Source: an uncultured Lachnospiraceae bacterium (GTDB lineage: Bacteria; Bacillota; Clostridia; Lachnospirales; Lachnospiraceae). Taken from it: DNA of 40,719 nt. This document shows, piece after piece, positions 26,606 to 34,720 of the stretch. Below the pieces are notes generated by a model. The model worked only from the letters and a program-made list of their open reading frames with translations. It ran no database searches and was not told the DNA's origin. The stretch is from the NCBI GenBank assembly GCA_946407725.1, contig CAMJPM010000022.1:1-40719 (forward strand). The letters run 5' to 3'. The position numbers were made by a program, and so were the translations under genes. The first letter of the stretch is position 1. Each line of letters begins with the position of its first letter.

Positions 26606-27410
26606 CCTTTTTGAAAAAGTTCAGCATCCGCTCCGGATAGTCCGGGGCAAGGTCATATACGGCGTGTCCGTATCCGTCATACATATAGAGTCCGGCGTCC
26701 GGGCTGTTCTTTAAGCCTTCCGTGATCTTTTCGGATGCTTCACCGCCCAGCACCCTGTCGGCTCTGGAACCGATGACAAGGACGGGACAGGTGATTTTAT
26801 TTAAGTCGGCTGTGATATCAAAGCCTTTTATACCCTCCGCCATGGTGATGAAGCGCTTAAGTTCTGCTTGAGTTACGGTTTTTGCGGCCTCCGTATATGC
26901 TTCCTTCATGCTCTCATACACTTCCTCCGGATAGAGTGCCCTGCTGAATGCGAGATAAAGATCGGCTGCTCTGCCTTCCTTAGCGAGAGTGATCCATTCA
27001 TCAAAGGTCTTAAAAACGTCATCACTTATAGCCGCAGAAGAAGAACCGATGACAAGCCTGGAAACAAGTTCAGGATGTCCTATCGCGATCTCCATTGCCA
27101 TCATACCGCCCTGGGAAGCTCCGAAGATATCCGCGTCTTTGATACCGAGCTTATCCATAGCCTCCGCAGTGTCCTCAGCCATATCAGAGACCCTGTAAGT
27201 TCCCGGCAGCTCTCCCTTTCTGCGGTCAAAGACATAAACCGTAAAATCATCTGTCAGCAGCTTAAAGGCATTGGCTATGGCCTCCGCAAGAGGCATGACG
27301 CTCTGCACGCTAAGGCCCGGCAGCACTACGAGGGTTCCGTCACCGCTCCCGAACTTACAATAATCCATGGAAAACCTGTCAGTTTTTACTGTTCCGATCT
27401 GTACACTCAT
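26580..27410 (-). CDS. Alpha/beta hydrolase
   Basis: The 276-residue protein has the fold's N-terminal VVLPGLS oxyanion region, the nucleophile elbow GASQGG (S99), the acid D218 (GSRADRVLGG) and H249 (YGHAVYDLAP), giving a complete Ser-Asp-His triad. It has no signal peptide, so it is cytoplasmic. The substrate cannot be predicted; close relatives range from esterases to epoxide hydrolases. An AAGGAG ribosome site precedes the ATG. Its last six or seven codons are supplied by an intergenic repeat, so the ancestral end was probably different. Confidence 0.88.
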   Translation of the reverse strand: MSVQIGTVKTDRFSMDYCKFGSGDGTLVVLPGLSVQSVMPLAEAIANAFKLLTDDFTVYVFDRRKGELPGTYRVSDMAEDTAEAMDKLGIKDADIFGASQGGMMAMEIAIGHPELVSRLVIGSSSAAISDDVFKTFDEWITLAKEGRAADLYLAFSRALYPEEVYESMKEAYTEAAKTVTQAELKRFITMAEGIKGFDITADLNKITCPVLVIGSRADRVLGGEASEKITEGLKNSPDAGLYMYDGYGHAVYDLAPDYPERMLNFFKKEVTGDGSN

Positions 27411-27480
27411 TATCTCATGCTCCTTCCACTAATAAATACCACTGTTCTGATCAGTCATTCTTTGTAACACTTTCTTTCCG

Positions 27481-27510
27481 ATTATACGCTTTTCAACAGT
27501 CTTCATTCAA
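27481..27510 (-). promoter_or_regulatory. Predicted promoter of the alpha/beta hydrolase
   Basis: On the minus strand TTGAAT (27510-27505) and TATAAT (27486-27481) are separated by 18 bp. The leader of about 65 nt contains a near-palindromic ACTG-TTCTGAT-CAGT (27439-27453 on the plus strand), related to the GAACAG motif seen elsewhere. Confidence 0.55.
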
Positions 27511-27528
27511 GTATTCCGGCCGCCGTTA

Positions 27529-28350
27529 TCATGGTGACAGGCTCACCATAGTGACCCGGTCGCCGTCAAATAAGGACCAGGTGCCGGTGAAATTACCCTT
27601 TCCTGTGATGCCCGTAACCTTGTTATCAGTGAGAACCGCTTCAAAATCAGTTTTTTTGAAGCGGTACTTCTTATTTCCAAATAAACAGAAGACCTTTTTG
27701 ATCCTGGAATTATCCTTTTTCAGCGTGATGACAGGAGAGCAGGTATTTACCGGGCAGGGAGAGATATCAAAGTACATGGGCGCATTCTTAAAGTATGCTT
27801 TAATGGCCTTGTTTATGGCTTTAACAAGATCCTTTTCCGTACTTTGGGCACCGGGCAGGCATTTAAGCTGGATACGCTTAAGAACCGGCGATTTCTTCAT
27901 GCTGCTGTTGTTTCCGGAGATAAAAGCAGCTCCGGTATTTTTAAGTGACAGGCTCTTTATCCCGATCTTTGAAATATTGACCTTATCCTTGTCAGAGGGG
28001 TTCTTGAAATTAATATAGAGCCTGAGATCCAGGGTGTCAGCATCCGGCTTAATTTTGCCCCGGAAGACTATATCTGACAGCATTTTGATATTCAAAGTCA
28101 AGGGAATGCTGCCATCAACCTCCGTTTTCTGGGTAATAAATGTGCGTTTATCCATCTTATCCACGGTGTCAAGACCTTCCACAGCCACGATCTCCCCTTT
28201 GGAATTTCTCAGGGCATAGACCACTCCTTTTTCAGCCTCTAAAAGATTTACGGTTCTGTCCTTATTGCTCTTAAAGCCCTTGCATTCACCACCGCCGGAG
28301 ATCCTTTTCCCTTTTTTAAGATCATCAAAGCCAAGCAGTGCATTATTCAC
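27529..28350 (-). CDS. Unrecognised protein, possibly a truncated surface protein
   Basis: The 273-residue product from a GTG start has no signal peptide or membrane segment. It is rich in beta-forming segments (SIPLTLNIKML, LDLRLYINF, ISKIGIKSLSLKN). It ends with VTGITGKGNFTGTWSL, which recalls the last strands of Ig-like repeats found in secreted clostridial proteins. The reading frame stays open upstream of the GTG for about 40 codons, through a dispersed repeat, with no good start and no clear ribosome site. That fits loss of an N-terminal part containing a signal peptide. It may be a pseudogene remnant or a small cytoplasmic protein. No function is assigned. Confidence 0.55.
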   Translation of the reverse strand: MNNALLGFDDLKKGKRISGGGECKGFKSNKDRTVNLLEAEKGVVYALRNSKGEIVAVEGLDTVDKMDKRTFITQKTEVDGSIPLTLNIKMLSDIVFRGKIKPDADTLDLRLYINFKNPSDKDKVNISKIGIKSLSLKNTGAAFISGNNSSMKKSPVLKRIQLKCLPGAQSTEKDLVKAINKAIKAYFKNAPMYFDISPCPVNTCSPVITLKKDNSRIKKVFCLFGNKKYRFKKTDFEAVLTDNKVTGITGKGNFTGTWSLFDGDRVTMVSLSP

Positions 28351-28381
28351 TTTTAACTGATTATCAGCGTAAAAGTCAGTT

Positions 28382-28447
28382 GGGACGGTTCTTTTTGACT
28401 TATTCGAGGGAATCTTATATGTGACATTGTGGGGACAAAAGAACCAT
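28382..28447. repeat. GGGACGGTTCTTTT...AAAAGAACC composite inverted element
   Basis: GGTTCTTTT (28387-28395) and AAAAGAACC (28437-28445) are exact inverted arms about 41 bp apart. They are flanked by GGGAC-type cores in the same orientation (28382 and 28432). This is a REP-like palindromic unit of the same family as the 26514-26605 duplication. It lies just upstream of the unrecognised minus-strand gene. Confidence 0.7.
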
Positions 28448-28685
28448 CTCTGTGAATTATTCTATAACAGGCGCAAATATGTTACAATACCATATAAGGC
28501 GGGGAAGTCAGCAGGGAAGGTTTTGTTTGACCTGGTTGAAGGTACTGTGTCCGTGACTTCCCTGGGATAAAAAACGTTCCGGTGACTTACAGCGATCCCG
28601 GTTCCACCATTCATCAGACTGGTGTTTTAGGATATAGGGGCGATTGCTAAGAAACATTGTAATATATGGAGGAAAGGAAAAAGAA
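28448..28685 (+). other. Intergenic leader region of the LRR protein gene
   Basis: This stretch holds TACAAT at 28483-28488 with an upstream TG (possible extended -10). It also holds an inverted repeat GGGAAGTCA (28502-28510) / TGACTTCCC (28554-28562), a stem of 9 bp with a 43-nt insert. No T-run terminator follows. I saw no recognised riboswitch, including no obvious c-di-GMP or SAM core. Confidence 0.35.
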
Positions 28686-31600
28686 ATGATGAGAAAGCTT
28701 ATTAAAATGAGTGCGGTTTTCGCCGCAGCTGCAACAATCCTTAGCCTTGGGGCTTTTAACAGTACTGCATGGGCTAAAGAAGTGGAGATTAATGAGGAGA
28801 ACTTCCCGGATGAGAACTTCAGGAATTATCTTCTGGAATATATAGATGATGGCGAAGGAAATGGTGATGGTAAGCTGTCTGATGGTTCAGAGAATACGGA
28901 ATTAACCATCGAAACTATCAATGTAAGTGACAGCGGCATTTCAAACCTTAAGGGTATTGAATACTTTACGGAACTGAGTACTCTTGTTTGTTCAGAGAAT
29001 GATCTTACTTCACTGAGTCTTTCGGAAAACAAAAAACTTGATTTACTGGATTGTTCCCACAATCAGCTGACATCGTTGGATTTGTCTGCCAATACCGCAT
29101 TGACTGAGCTTAGATGTAGTAATAACAGCCTTTCCGGGCTGGATCTTAAGAAGAATACAGGGCTAATAACTCTTTTCTGCGAAAACAATAAGCTCACTTC
29201 CCTGGATCTGAGTAAGCTTGCTGCGCTTGAGGAGCTGCACTGCGGAAATTATTATGATGATTTTCCTGACAGGGATTTTTATAACGGAATAGAATTGATT
29301 GACCTTAGCTATGATAATGCTCTTACAACTTTGGATTGTGAAGGTCTCGGTCTTTCAGCGCTTGATCTGAGCGGAAGTAAGGATCTGGCTGTTCTGGTCT
29401 GCAGGGATAACAGCCTTACGGAACTTGATCTAAGTAATAACGTGAAGCTTAAAGAAGTCTATTGCAGCAACAATAAGCTTACTTCGCTGAATGTGGATAA
29501 TCTCTCCGCTCTGGAGGAACTGTACTATAATAATAGATCGGAAGATGAGCTTTTTTCAGGGAATTTCAACAGTATCACTTCCATAGATTTAAGTCATAAC
29601 GGTAATCTGACATATCTTGATTGTTCGAATAACGGTGTCACCGGCATTGATGTGAGTCATAATACCGCCCTTGAATATCTGTTCTGCGACTCAAATAAGC
29701 TTACATCCATTGATGTGAGTAAAAACACTGCGCTTTTCACCCTGAGCGTTGACAACAATATGCTTACGGATATTGACTTAAGTAAAAACGTAAGCCTTTG
29801 GTGTCTCTATTGTTCCGAAAATCAGCTTACAAAGCTGGATCTTAAGAATAATAAGGAGCTCGATAACTTATTCTGTTACGAAAACAGGCTTACAGAACTG
29901 GATCTGAGTAAAAACAAGGCCATTAAGGAGCTCGACTGCTCAGACAATATGATAAAGAAACTGGATGTAAGTACTCTTTCCAATCTTGTGACTTTTGATT
30001 GTTCAAATAATGAAATGGAGACTCTTATTCTCGGAGATAAAGCTTCTCCCAGAGAGCAGTCAAATAAGATCTGCGGTGCTCTTAATTGCGAAAATAATAA
30101 GCTTACCGAACTTGAGCTTGACTCTGTCCCCAATGTCACATATCTTTACTGCGATCATAATAACCTTACATCCCTGGATCTCAGCGCTCTTAATCATCTG
30201 GATATCCTGCATTGTGACCATAATGCTCTTACATCCCTGGATCTTAGTAAGAACCTGTATCTTTCAAATATGACCTGTTCCCATAACAGAATTAAGAAGC
30301 TGGAATTAAGGAAGGAAAAGAAGCCTGACGACTGGTATGAAGAAGAGTTAGAAGAGGAAGAAGAGGAAACCGGTGAGATAGAAGGAGAAGAAGAAGGAGA
30401 AGGTGAAGGAGAGGATTATTGGGGTGAACCGGAAATCGATGGGGCAGTAGCTCTGTATACCGCTGCTTCTGATGAAGAAGAAGCGGAAGACAGAGACTTT
30501 CCTTATATCGACTGCAGCTTCAATGAGCTAGAGAGCCTGGATGTAAGCCATATGGATGAGCTTGAAGTATTGAACTGCTTCAGAAATAAATACTTAAAAG
30601 CTCCTGATGTTACCGGGAACAAGCTCTTGAAGAGGATCTACGGAAACGGCAATGCTTTTGACAGCATGAACGTGACGGGTCTTAATATAGTTAAAACAGA
30701 CGGAACACTCAGTAAGGATAAAAAGAGCATTTCCTTTAATAAATACGATCCCGATGATCCCATGTTTGACGATCCGGAAGATCCGAATTCCGGCGATCAG
30801 AAAGATCCGAATTCCGGCGATCAGAAAGATACAAATTCCGGCGATCAGAAAGATACAAATTCCGGCGATCAGAAAGATCCGAATTCCGGCGATCAGAAAG
30901 ATACAAATTCCGGCGATCAGAAAGATACAAATTCTGACGATCAGAAAGATTCGAATTCCGGAGATCAGAAGGATTCAAAATCTGACGATCAGAAAGATTC
31001 AAATTCCGGCGATCCAAAAGATTCAAATTCTGACGATCCGGAAGATTCGAAGTCTGACGACCCGGAAAATCAGAAGTCTGTCGTTTCAGGTAACACCGGT
31101 GTCATCAGTCCTAAAAAAGCTGCTGAGAAAGCGGCAAATGAGAATAAGGGTTCCGTAAATGATACCGTGGTATTGCAGCCCTCCGGTAAAAAGTTTGCCC
31201 TGGATTACGAAGGTGTTTCACAGAATGAAGCCGTGATCACCGTTGCAAAGGGAAACAGCTTTAGTATTACCGGAAACTTAAAGGATTTCAAGTCTGATTC
31301 CCCGAATGTGAAGGTCAATAATAAAGGACTTGTGAAGGCAAAGAAGGCTACTGGAGATACCCCGGCTGTCTTAACCTTTAGTTCGGCTTCCGGTGAAACA
31401 AGCTATAAACTGAAGGTTTACGTTAACGATCCGGCGGAAAACCTGGAAACCCTGTCCGGAAACGCGGTGGTTGAAAAGATGAAGATAAAAGCTTCAGCTA
31501 ATGATACTATTCAGGATATATCCATGAAGGGAGTTCCCTTAAACGCCGAGGTGGGAGCTGTCGTGGATAAGAAGGGGGCAAGCCAGCCCCTTCCCGGCAG

Positions 31601-31733
31601 GGATTCCATTTTTGGTATAGGCGACGACGGCTTTTTCCATTTGGCTGCCGAGCTTACCGGCAACAAAGGAAAGGTAAAGCTCCCCTTAAAGATAAACGGA
31701 AAGAAATTTATCTATAACCTGAAGATCAAATAG
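28686..31733 (+). CDS. Secreted leucine-rich-repeat surface protein
   Basis: This protein of about 1015 residues starts with a signal peptide ending TAWA. A long array of ~21-23-residue LRRs follows, of the type L-DCS-N-L-SLDLS-N-AL, with a Cys-containing strand. A highly acidic Glu-rich insertion (about residues 545-590) interrupts the array. Next comes an Asp/Ser-rich linker of twelve octapeptides encoded by 24-bp DNA repeats. The C-terminal ~220 residues look like Ig-like or small beta domains (VSQNEAVITVAKGNSFSITG; KLPLKINGKKFIYNLKI). No LPXTG-type signal or terminal anchor is visible, so surface retention, if any, must use another route. The start ATG 28686 has AAAGGA 7 nt upstream. A protein-binding or adhesive role is likely from the fold, not proven. 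Confidence 0.87.
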   Translation: MMRKLIKMSAVFAAAATILSLGAFNSTAWAKEVEINEENFPDENFRNYLLEYIDDGEGNGDGKLSDGSENTELTIETINVSDSGISNLKGIEYFTELSTLVCSENDLTSLSLSENKKLDLLDCSHNQLTSLDLSANTALTELRCSNNSLSGLDLKKNTGLITLFCENNKLTSLDLSKLAALEELHCGNYYDDFPDRDFYNGIELIDLSYDNALTTLDCEGLGLSALDLSGSKDLAVLVCRDNSLTELDLSNNVKLKEVYCSNNKLTSLNVDNLSALEELYYNNRSEDELFSGNFNSITSIDLSHNGNLTYLDCSNNGVTGIDVSHNTALEYLFCDSNKLTSIDVSKNTALFTLSVDNNMLTDIDLSKNVSLWCLYCSENQLTKLDLKNNKELDNLFCYENRLTELDLSKNKAIKELDCSDNMIKKLDVSTLSNLVTFDCSNNEMETLILGDKASPREQSNKICGALNCENNKLTELELDSVPNVTYLYCDHNNLTSLDLSALNHLDILHCDHNALTSLDLSKNLYLSNMTCSHNRIKKLELRKEKKPDDWYEEELEEEEEETGEIEGEEEGEGEGEDYWGEPEIDGAVALYTAASDEEEAEDRDFPYIDCSFNELESLDVSHMDELEVLNCFRNKYLKAPDVTGNKLLKRIYGNGNAFDSMNVTGLNIVKTDGTLSKDKKSISFNKYDPDDPMFDDPEDPNSGDQKDPNSGDQKDTNSGDQKDTNSGDQKDPNSGDQKDTNSGDQKDTNSDDQKDSNSGDQKDSKSDDQKDSNSGDPKDSNSDDPEDSKSDDPENQKSVVSGNTGVISPKKAAEKAANENKGSVNDTVVLQPSGKKFALDYEGVSQNEAVITVAKGNSFSITGNLKDFKSDSPNVKVNNKGLVKAKKATGDTPAVLTFSSASGETSYKLKVYVNDPAENLETLSGNAVVEKMKIKASANDTIQDISMKGVPLNAEVGAVVDKKGASQPLPGRDSIFGIGDDGFFHLAAELTGNKGKVKLPLKINGKKFIYNLKIK
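30780..31067 (+). repeat. Twelve 24-bp tandem repeats in the LRR gene linker
   Basis: Units of 24 bp start at 30780 and continue in register to 31067. They encode the octapeptide D-(P/T/S)-(N/K)-S-(G/D)-D-(Q/P)-(K/E). The first units are nearly identical and later ones diverge, as expected for expansion from one end. Copy number is likely to vary between strains. Confidence 0.95.
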
Positions 31734-31762
31734 AATTCATAATAACAGATATCAATGATCCT

Positions 31763-31794
31763 GATAACTGTTCAGAACAGAATAGATACTGTTC
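31763..31794. promoter_or_regulatory. GAACAG palindromes upstream of the DUF5674-like gene
   Basis: CTGTTC-A-GAACAG (31768-31780) is an odd palindrome, and GAACAG pairs again with CTGTTC at 31788-31793. The segment GATAACTGTTCAG is the reverse complement of the CTGAACAGTTAC motif found before other genes. It may be an operator, a hairpin or part of a dispersed repeat. Confidence 0.4.
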
Positions 31795-31824
31795 CTGATT
31801 GTTTTTTCATGGAGGAAGTTATTT

Positions 31825-32247
31825 ATGAACAATATGAGTAACATCATTACCGATCAAAGGGGGGTTATTCTTACAGATAATGTTGATCTTGAATGGATCA
31901 ACAGTCTTACACCAAGATATCATAAGGAATATGTAAAATTTGTTGTTGATATGAAGAATAACATTGTTGTTATCGGGATGGATGTACATGCCGATGCCGA
32001 AATTCTTTTGGATGCCGGTATTGAAGATATTTATGGGGGTAATATTTATACGGACGGTCATATTGTTTATCAGTCAACGTTAAATGTGGATAAAAACCTC
32101 AAATTGTACGGCAATGAAGAAGAACAGACCGGTTTTTTAGGTCTCTTCAGAAAAAAAAAGAAGAGGCCTGATAATATGAGGATTATTATTGACAGGGAAA
32201 CCATAGATTTTATCAATACAGTTCTTTTATCATGGGTGATATTATGA
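31825..32247 (+). CDS. DUF5674-like protein
   Basis: The 140-residue protein has a central block YVKFVVDMKNNIVVIG, VHADAEILLDAGIEDIYGGNIY and STLNV. From memory this fits the DUF5674 pattern (VKFVVD, GELHADAE, LWGINLYP). The family has no known function to my knowledge. The C-terminal part (GLFRKKKKRPDNMRIIID) is basic and not part of that core. A GGAGGAAG ribosome site precedes the ATG. The stop overlaps the next gene's ATG (ATGA). Both genes are more A/T-rich than the surrounding biosynthetic genes, suggesting acquisition. Confidence 0.6.
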   Translation: MNNMSNIITDQRGVILTDNVDLEWINSLTPRYHKEYVKFVVDMKNNIVVIGMDVHADAEILLDAGIEDIYGGNIYTDGHIVYQSTLNVDKNLKLYGNEEEQTGFLGLFRKKKKRPDNMRIIIDRETIDFINTVLLSWVIL

Positions 32248-32648
32248 TGGATTTTTCGAAAGTATCTTATGATGATTTTATGAAAAGGGAGCCGGAAGTA
32301 CCGGATATTGATCCTCTGATCCTTAAAAACAGGCAAAGCCATGATCTTCACAGACAACTGCTGGACGTATGGGGTGAGGTTGATTCCTCGCTCTCATTAT
32401 ATGATAAATGGAAGAAGGGACAGGCAGATAGAACTGATCTTGAGAAACAGCTCGAGTGTGTACATAACTGCTGTTTTGTTATTTATTCCGATGAGAAAGC
32501 AAGTAAAGGGATAAAATGGGAGTTGAAGGTTGCAGAATGGGAACTTTATGATTTTATCCTGTGGGATAACCGTTTTAATAATAACAGAAAAACTGTTACA
32601 ATCTGGTTTGATGAGTGGTGCTATGATACGACCTATACCGGGAAATAA
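32244..32648 (+). CDS. Unknown cytoplasmic protein paired with the DUF5674-like gene
   Basis: The 134-residue product starts at ATG 32244 in an ATGA overlap with the preceding gene; the earlier ATG at 32232 is less likely. It is hydrophilic and acidic, with several Trp and Cys residues (LLDVWGEVD, ECVHNCCFVIY, FILWDNRF, TIWFDEWCYD). It has no signal peptide or membrane segment. I do not recognise the family. The tight coupling suggests that the two products work together. Its 3' end overlaps the start of the lipoprotein peptidase gene. Confidence 0.65.
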   Translation: MMDFSKVSYDDFMKREPEVPDIDPLILKNRQSHDLHRQLLDVWGEVDSSLSLYDKWKKGQADRTDLEKQLECVHNCCFVIYSDEKASKGIKWELKVAEWELYDFILWDNRFNNNRKTVTIWFDEWCYDTTYTGK

Positions 32649-33771
32649 AAGAAAAGGATGCATAATTTTATGCCTGCTGGCTGCTTTTGTTTTTTCGTCC
32701 TGTGATAATGACGGAATTTCCGGACAGAAGGAAGCTGCTGGAGAATCAGCATCATCCGTAGAAAATGATAATGACATCATAGTGGCGGTCGAAGCCGAAA
32801 CCGAAATTGCAGAAGAAGCGGATACAGACGCTGAAACCGCTTATGATATTGAAACGGTGGAAGAGAAGGCGGATAGCGCGGCTGAAACCGCGGATAATAC
32901 TGAAATGGCGAAAGAGAAAGAAGATACTGTAGCGGATGCCGCGGACGATGTTGAAATGACGGAAGAGAAAGAAGAAACTGTAGAGGATACCGTGGCTGAA
33001 ACCCCTGAAAATATTGAAACGGTGGAAGATAAGGAGGATACCGCGGACGAAACCGCGGATAATACTGAAATGGCGAAAGAGAAAGAAGATACTGTAGCGG
33101 ATGCCGCGGACGAAACCGAAACGGCAGAGGAAGATAAAGCAGAAGAAAAGGCGCCGGCAGAGGGGGAAGCAGAAGAAACCCCGGAGCAGTTCGCTGAGGG
33201 TTTTACAAAGAGTAAGATAACAGACGACATAAAGAAGAGGATAACAGGTCTCTCCTATGCCGCGGACTGCACTGTTCCCTACGAGGATCTCCGGTACTTA
33301 AGGGTCATGTATGTGAATTTTGGAGGAAGTAAAGTTTCCGGTGAGATCATATGCAATAAAGTAATTGCGGATGATCTTCTGCAGATTTTTAAGGGGCTCT
33401 ATGACGAGGGGTATCAGATAGATAAGATACGCCTCATTGACGAATATGGGGCGGATGACGATCTGTCATGCGCTGACGACAACACCTCCTGCTTCTGTTT
33501 CAGAAAGGTCTACGGCAGTAAGAACCTTTCAAAGCATGCTCTGGGAATGGCGGTGGATATTAATCCGTTTTATAACCCCTACGTGACATATCCCAACGGA
33601 AATATCAGGATATCGCCTCCTGGATCTGAACCCTATGCTGACAGGAATGCGGATTTTCCCCATAAGATAGATAAGAATGATCTTGCCTATAAGCTGTTTA
33701 CGGCCCACGGCTTCAAATGGGGCGGTGACTGGAACAGCCTTAAGGATTACCAGCATTTCCAGAAGGGGTGA
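32623..33771 (+). CDS. Lipoprotein M15-family peptidase (D,D-carboxypeptidase-like)
   Basis: From ATG 32623 the 382-residue protein has a lipoprotein signal (IILCLLAAFVFSSC, lipid on Cys27). A long acidic Glu/Ala/Thr repeat linker (about 45-185) follows, then a zinc peptidase domain. Zinc ligands are H305 and D312 (SKHALGMAVDIN) and H378 (DYQHFQ), with the WGGDW segment typical of M15 enzymes that cleave peptidoglycan stem peptides. The linker contains near-identical blocks (TADNTEMAKEKEDTVADAAD occurs twice) and presumably spans the wall. Longer upstream starts would run through the previous gene and spoil the signal. It overlaps that gene by 26 nt. Confidence 0.87.
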   Translation: MIRPIPGNKRKGCIILCLLAAFVFSSCDNDGISGQKEAAGESASSVENDNDIIVAVEAETEIAEEADTDAETAYDIETVEEKADSAAETADNTEMAKEKEDTVADAADDVEMTEEKEETVEDTVAETPENIETVEDKEDTADETADNTEMAKEKEDTVADAADETETAEEDKAEEKAPAEGEAEETPEQFAEGFTKSKITDDIKKRITGLSYAADCTVPYEDLRYLRVMYVNFGGSKVSGEIICNKVIADDLLQIFKGLYDEGYQIDKIRLIDEYGADDDLSCADDNTSCFCFRKVYGSKNLSKHALGMAVDINPFYNPYVTYPNGNIRISPPGSEPYADRNADFPHKIDKNDLAYKLFTAHGFKWGGDWNSLKDYQHFQKG

Positions 33772-33774
33772 AGA

Positions 33775-34440
33775 TCACCCGCGGTTGAGCATTGGCTTTG
33801 CGATTTTTTCATTGAACACATCGATAAGAGGCCCCATAAAGAATGCTGTGATTATGGTTCCGATCCCCGCTATGGTGGGGATGCTGCTTATGGGATTGCC
33901 TGCCAGAACAAATAGGATGCTGCCGGTTGCTACGCATACAAGATCGGTGCAGATCCTGATATACTTGAATTTTCCCCATTTCCATTTTGAGGACATTACA
34001 ATGGCGACGGCATCGTATGTGGAAACCCCGAGATCAGCGGTCATATAGAGCGAGGAGCCAAAGCAGATAACAACGATCCCGATGATAAGACATACCACGC
34101 GGAAGGGGAGAGAAGGTTCGGGGAAAGTATTCTTAAGAAAGTCATAAGTGAACTGGGTGATGTAACCCAACAGAAAGAGATTTATAAAGGTGGCTATTCC
34201 GATCCTGCTTCTGTCCGCTATGATGCTGAACAGGAGAAGTACCACGTTCACAATAACATAAAGCGTTCCGAAGCTTATGGGTATCATTGCGTCAAGTCCG
34301 CTCATCAGCGACTGGAAGGGATCCACCCCAAGGGCCGCCAGTTTGAAAATGCCCACGCTCACGGCACAGATTATGACCCCTGCCATAGACATAAAGATAC
34401 GTAACTTTCTTTCCCTTAAAAATGCAATGATTTTTTCCAC
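33775..34440 (-). CDS. YczE/YyaS/YitT-like integral membrane protein
   Basis: The 221-residue protein has about five hydrophobic helices. Two internally similar halves carry LAALGVDPFQSLMSGL and MTADLGVSTYDAVAIVMS, the repeat pattern of the YczE family. Members are uncharacterised membrane proteins, some linked to antibiotic synthesis or transcription-factor operons. Translation appears to begin at GTG 34440 with a poor ribosome site. An ATG about 16 codons downstream (MSMAGV) is an alternative. It converges with the peptidase gene (3 bp apart) and is divergent from cysK. Confidence 0.8.
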   Translation of the reverse strand: MEKIIAFLRERKLRIFMSMAGVIICAVSVGIFKLAALGVDPFQSLMSGLDAMIPISFGTLYVIVNVVLLLFSIIADRSRIGIATFINLFLLGYITQFTYDFLKNTFPEPSLPFRVVCLIIGIVVICFGSSLYMTADLGVSTYDAVAIVMSSKWKWGKFKYIRICTDLVCVATGSILFVLAGNPISSIPTIAGIGTIITAFFMGPLIDVFNEKIAKPMLNRG

Positions 34441-34640
34441 TTGAAATACCCGGCCTTTCCTGTAGTGCTCACTGACGAAAATCTTTTCTATTTCGTTAGT
34501 GAGTATAACACTGTTCCAAAAATCACCCCCCTCGGATTATAATCAGATTTTTTTATTATAACTGACAGCAGAGGGTATTTCAATCGTTCTGCCACAAAAG
34601 CGGCTTTTCATAAAAACTGTGCCAAGCCGGTTTTTTGAAA

Positions 34641-34675
34641 AACCTATTGACCTGATAGGTTGATAATGTTATAAT
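34641..34675 (+). promoter_or_regulatory. cysK promoter with overlapping palindromic operator
   Basis: TTGACC (34647-34652) and TATAAT (34670-34675) are separated by 17 bp. A perfect inverted repeat AACCTAT (34641-34647) / ATAGGTT (34655-34661), with a 7-bp centre, lies across the -35 box. Cysteine-synthesis genes in Firmicutes are often repressed by Rrf2-family regulators such as CymR, so a regulator of this kind is a reasonable guess. Confidence 0.75.
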
Positions 34676-34720
34676 CACCAGAAAAATTACTCAGAATGAT
34701 TGGAAAGAGAGGACAGTATT

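Noticed and set aside
28502-28562. c-di-GMP riboswitch before the LRR gene
   Set aside because: An inverted repeat is present, but none of the conserved core sequences of the known c-di-GMP aptamers were seen.
30736-31026. Long open frame on the minus strand across the LRR linker repeats (repeated NLSDR-type peptides)
   Set aside because: It is the mirror frame of the 24-bp coding repeats, with no ribosome site. Periodic repeats keep all frames open.
32841-33230. Ser/Ala/Val-rich minus-strand frame opposite the M15 protein spacer
   Set aside because: It is an antisense shadow of the acidic repeat region, and the plus-strand gene is clearly coding.
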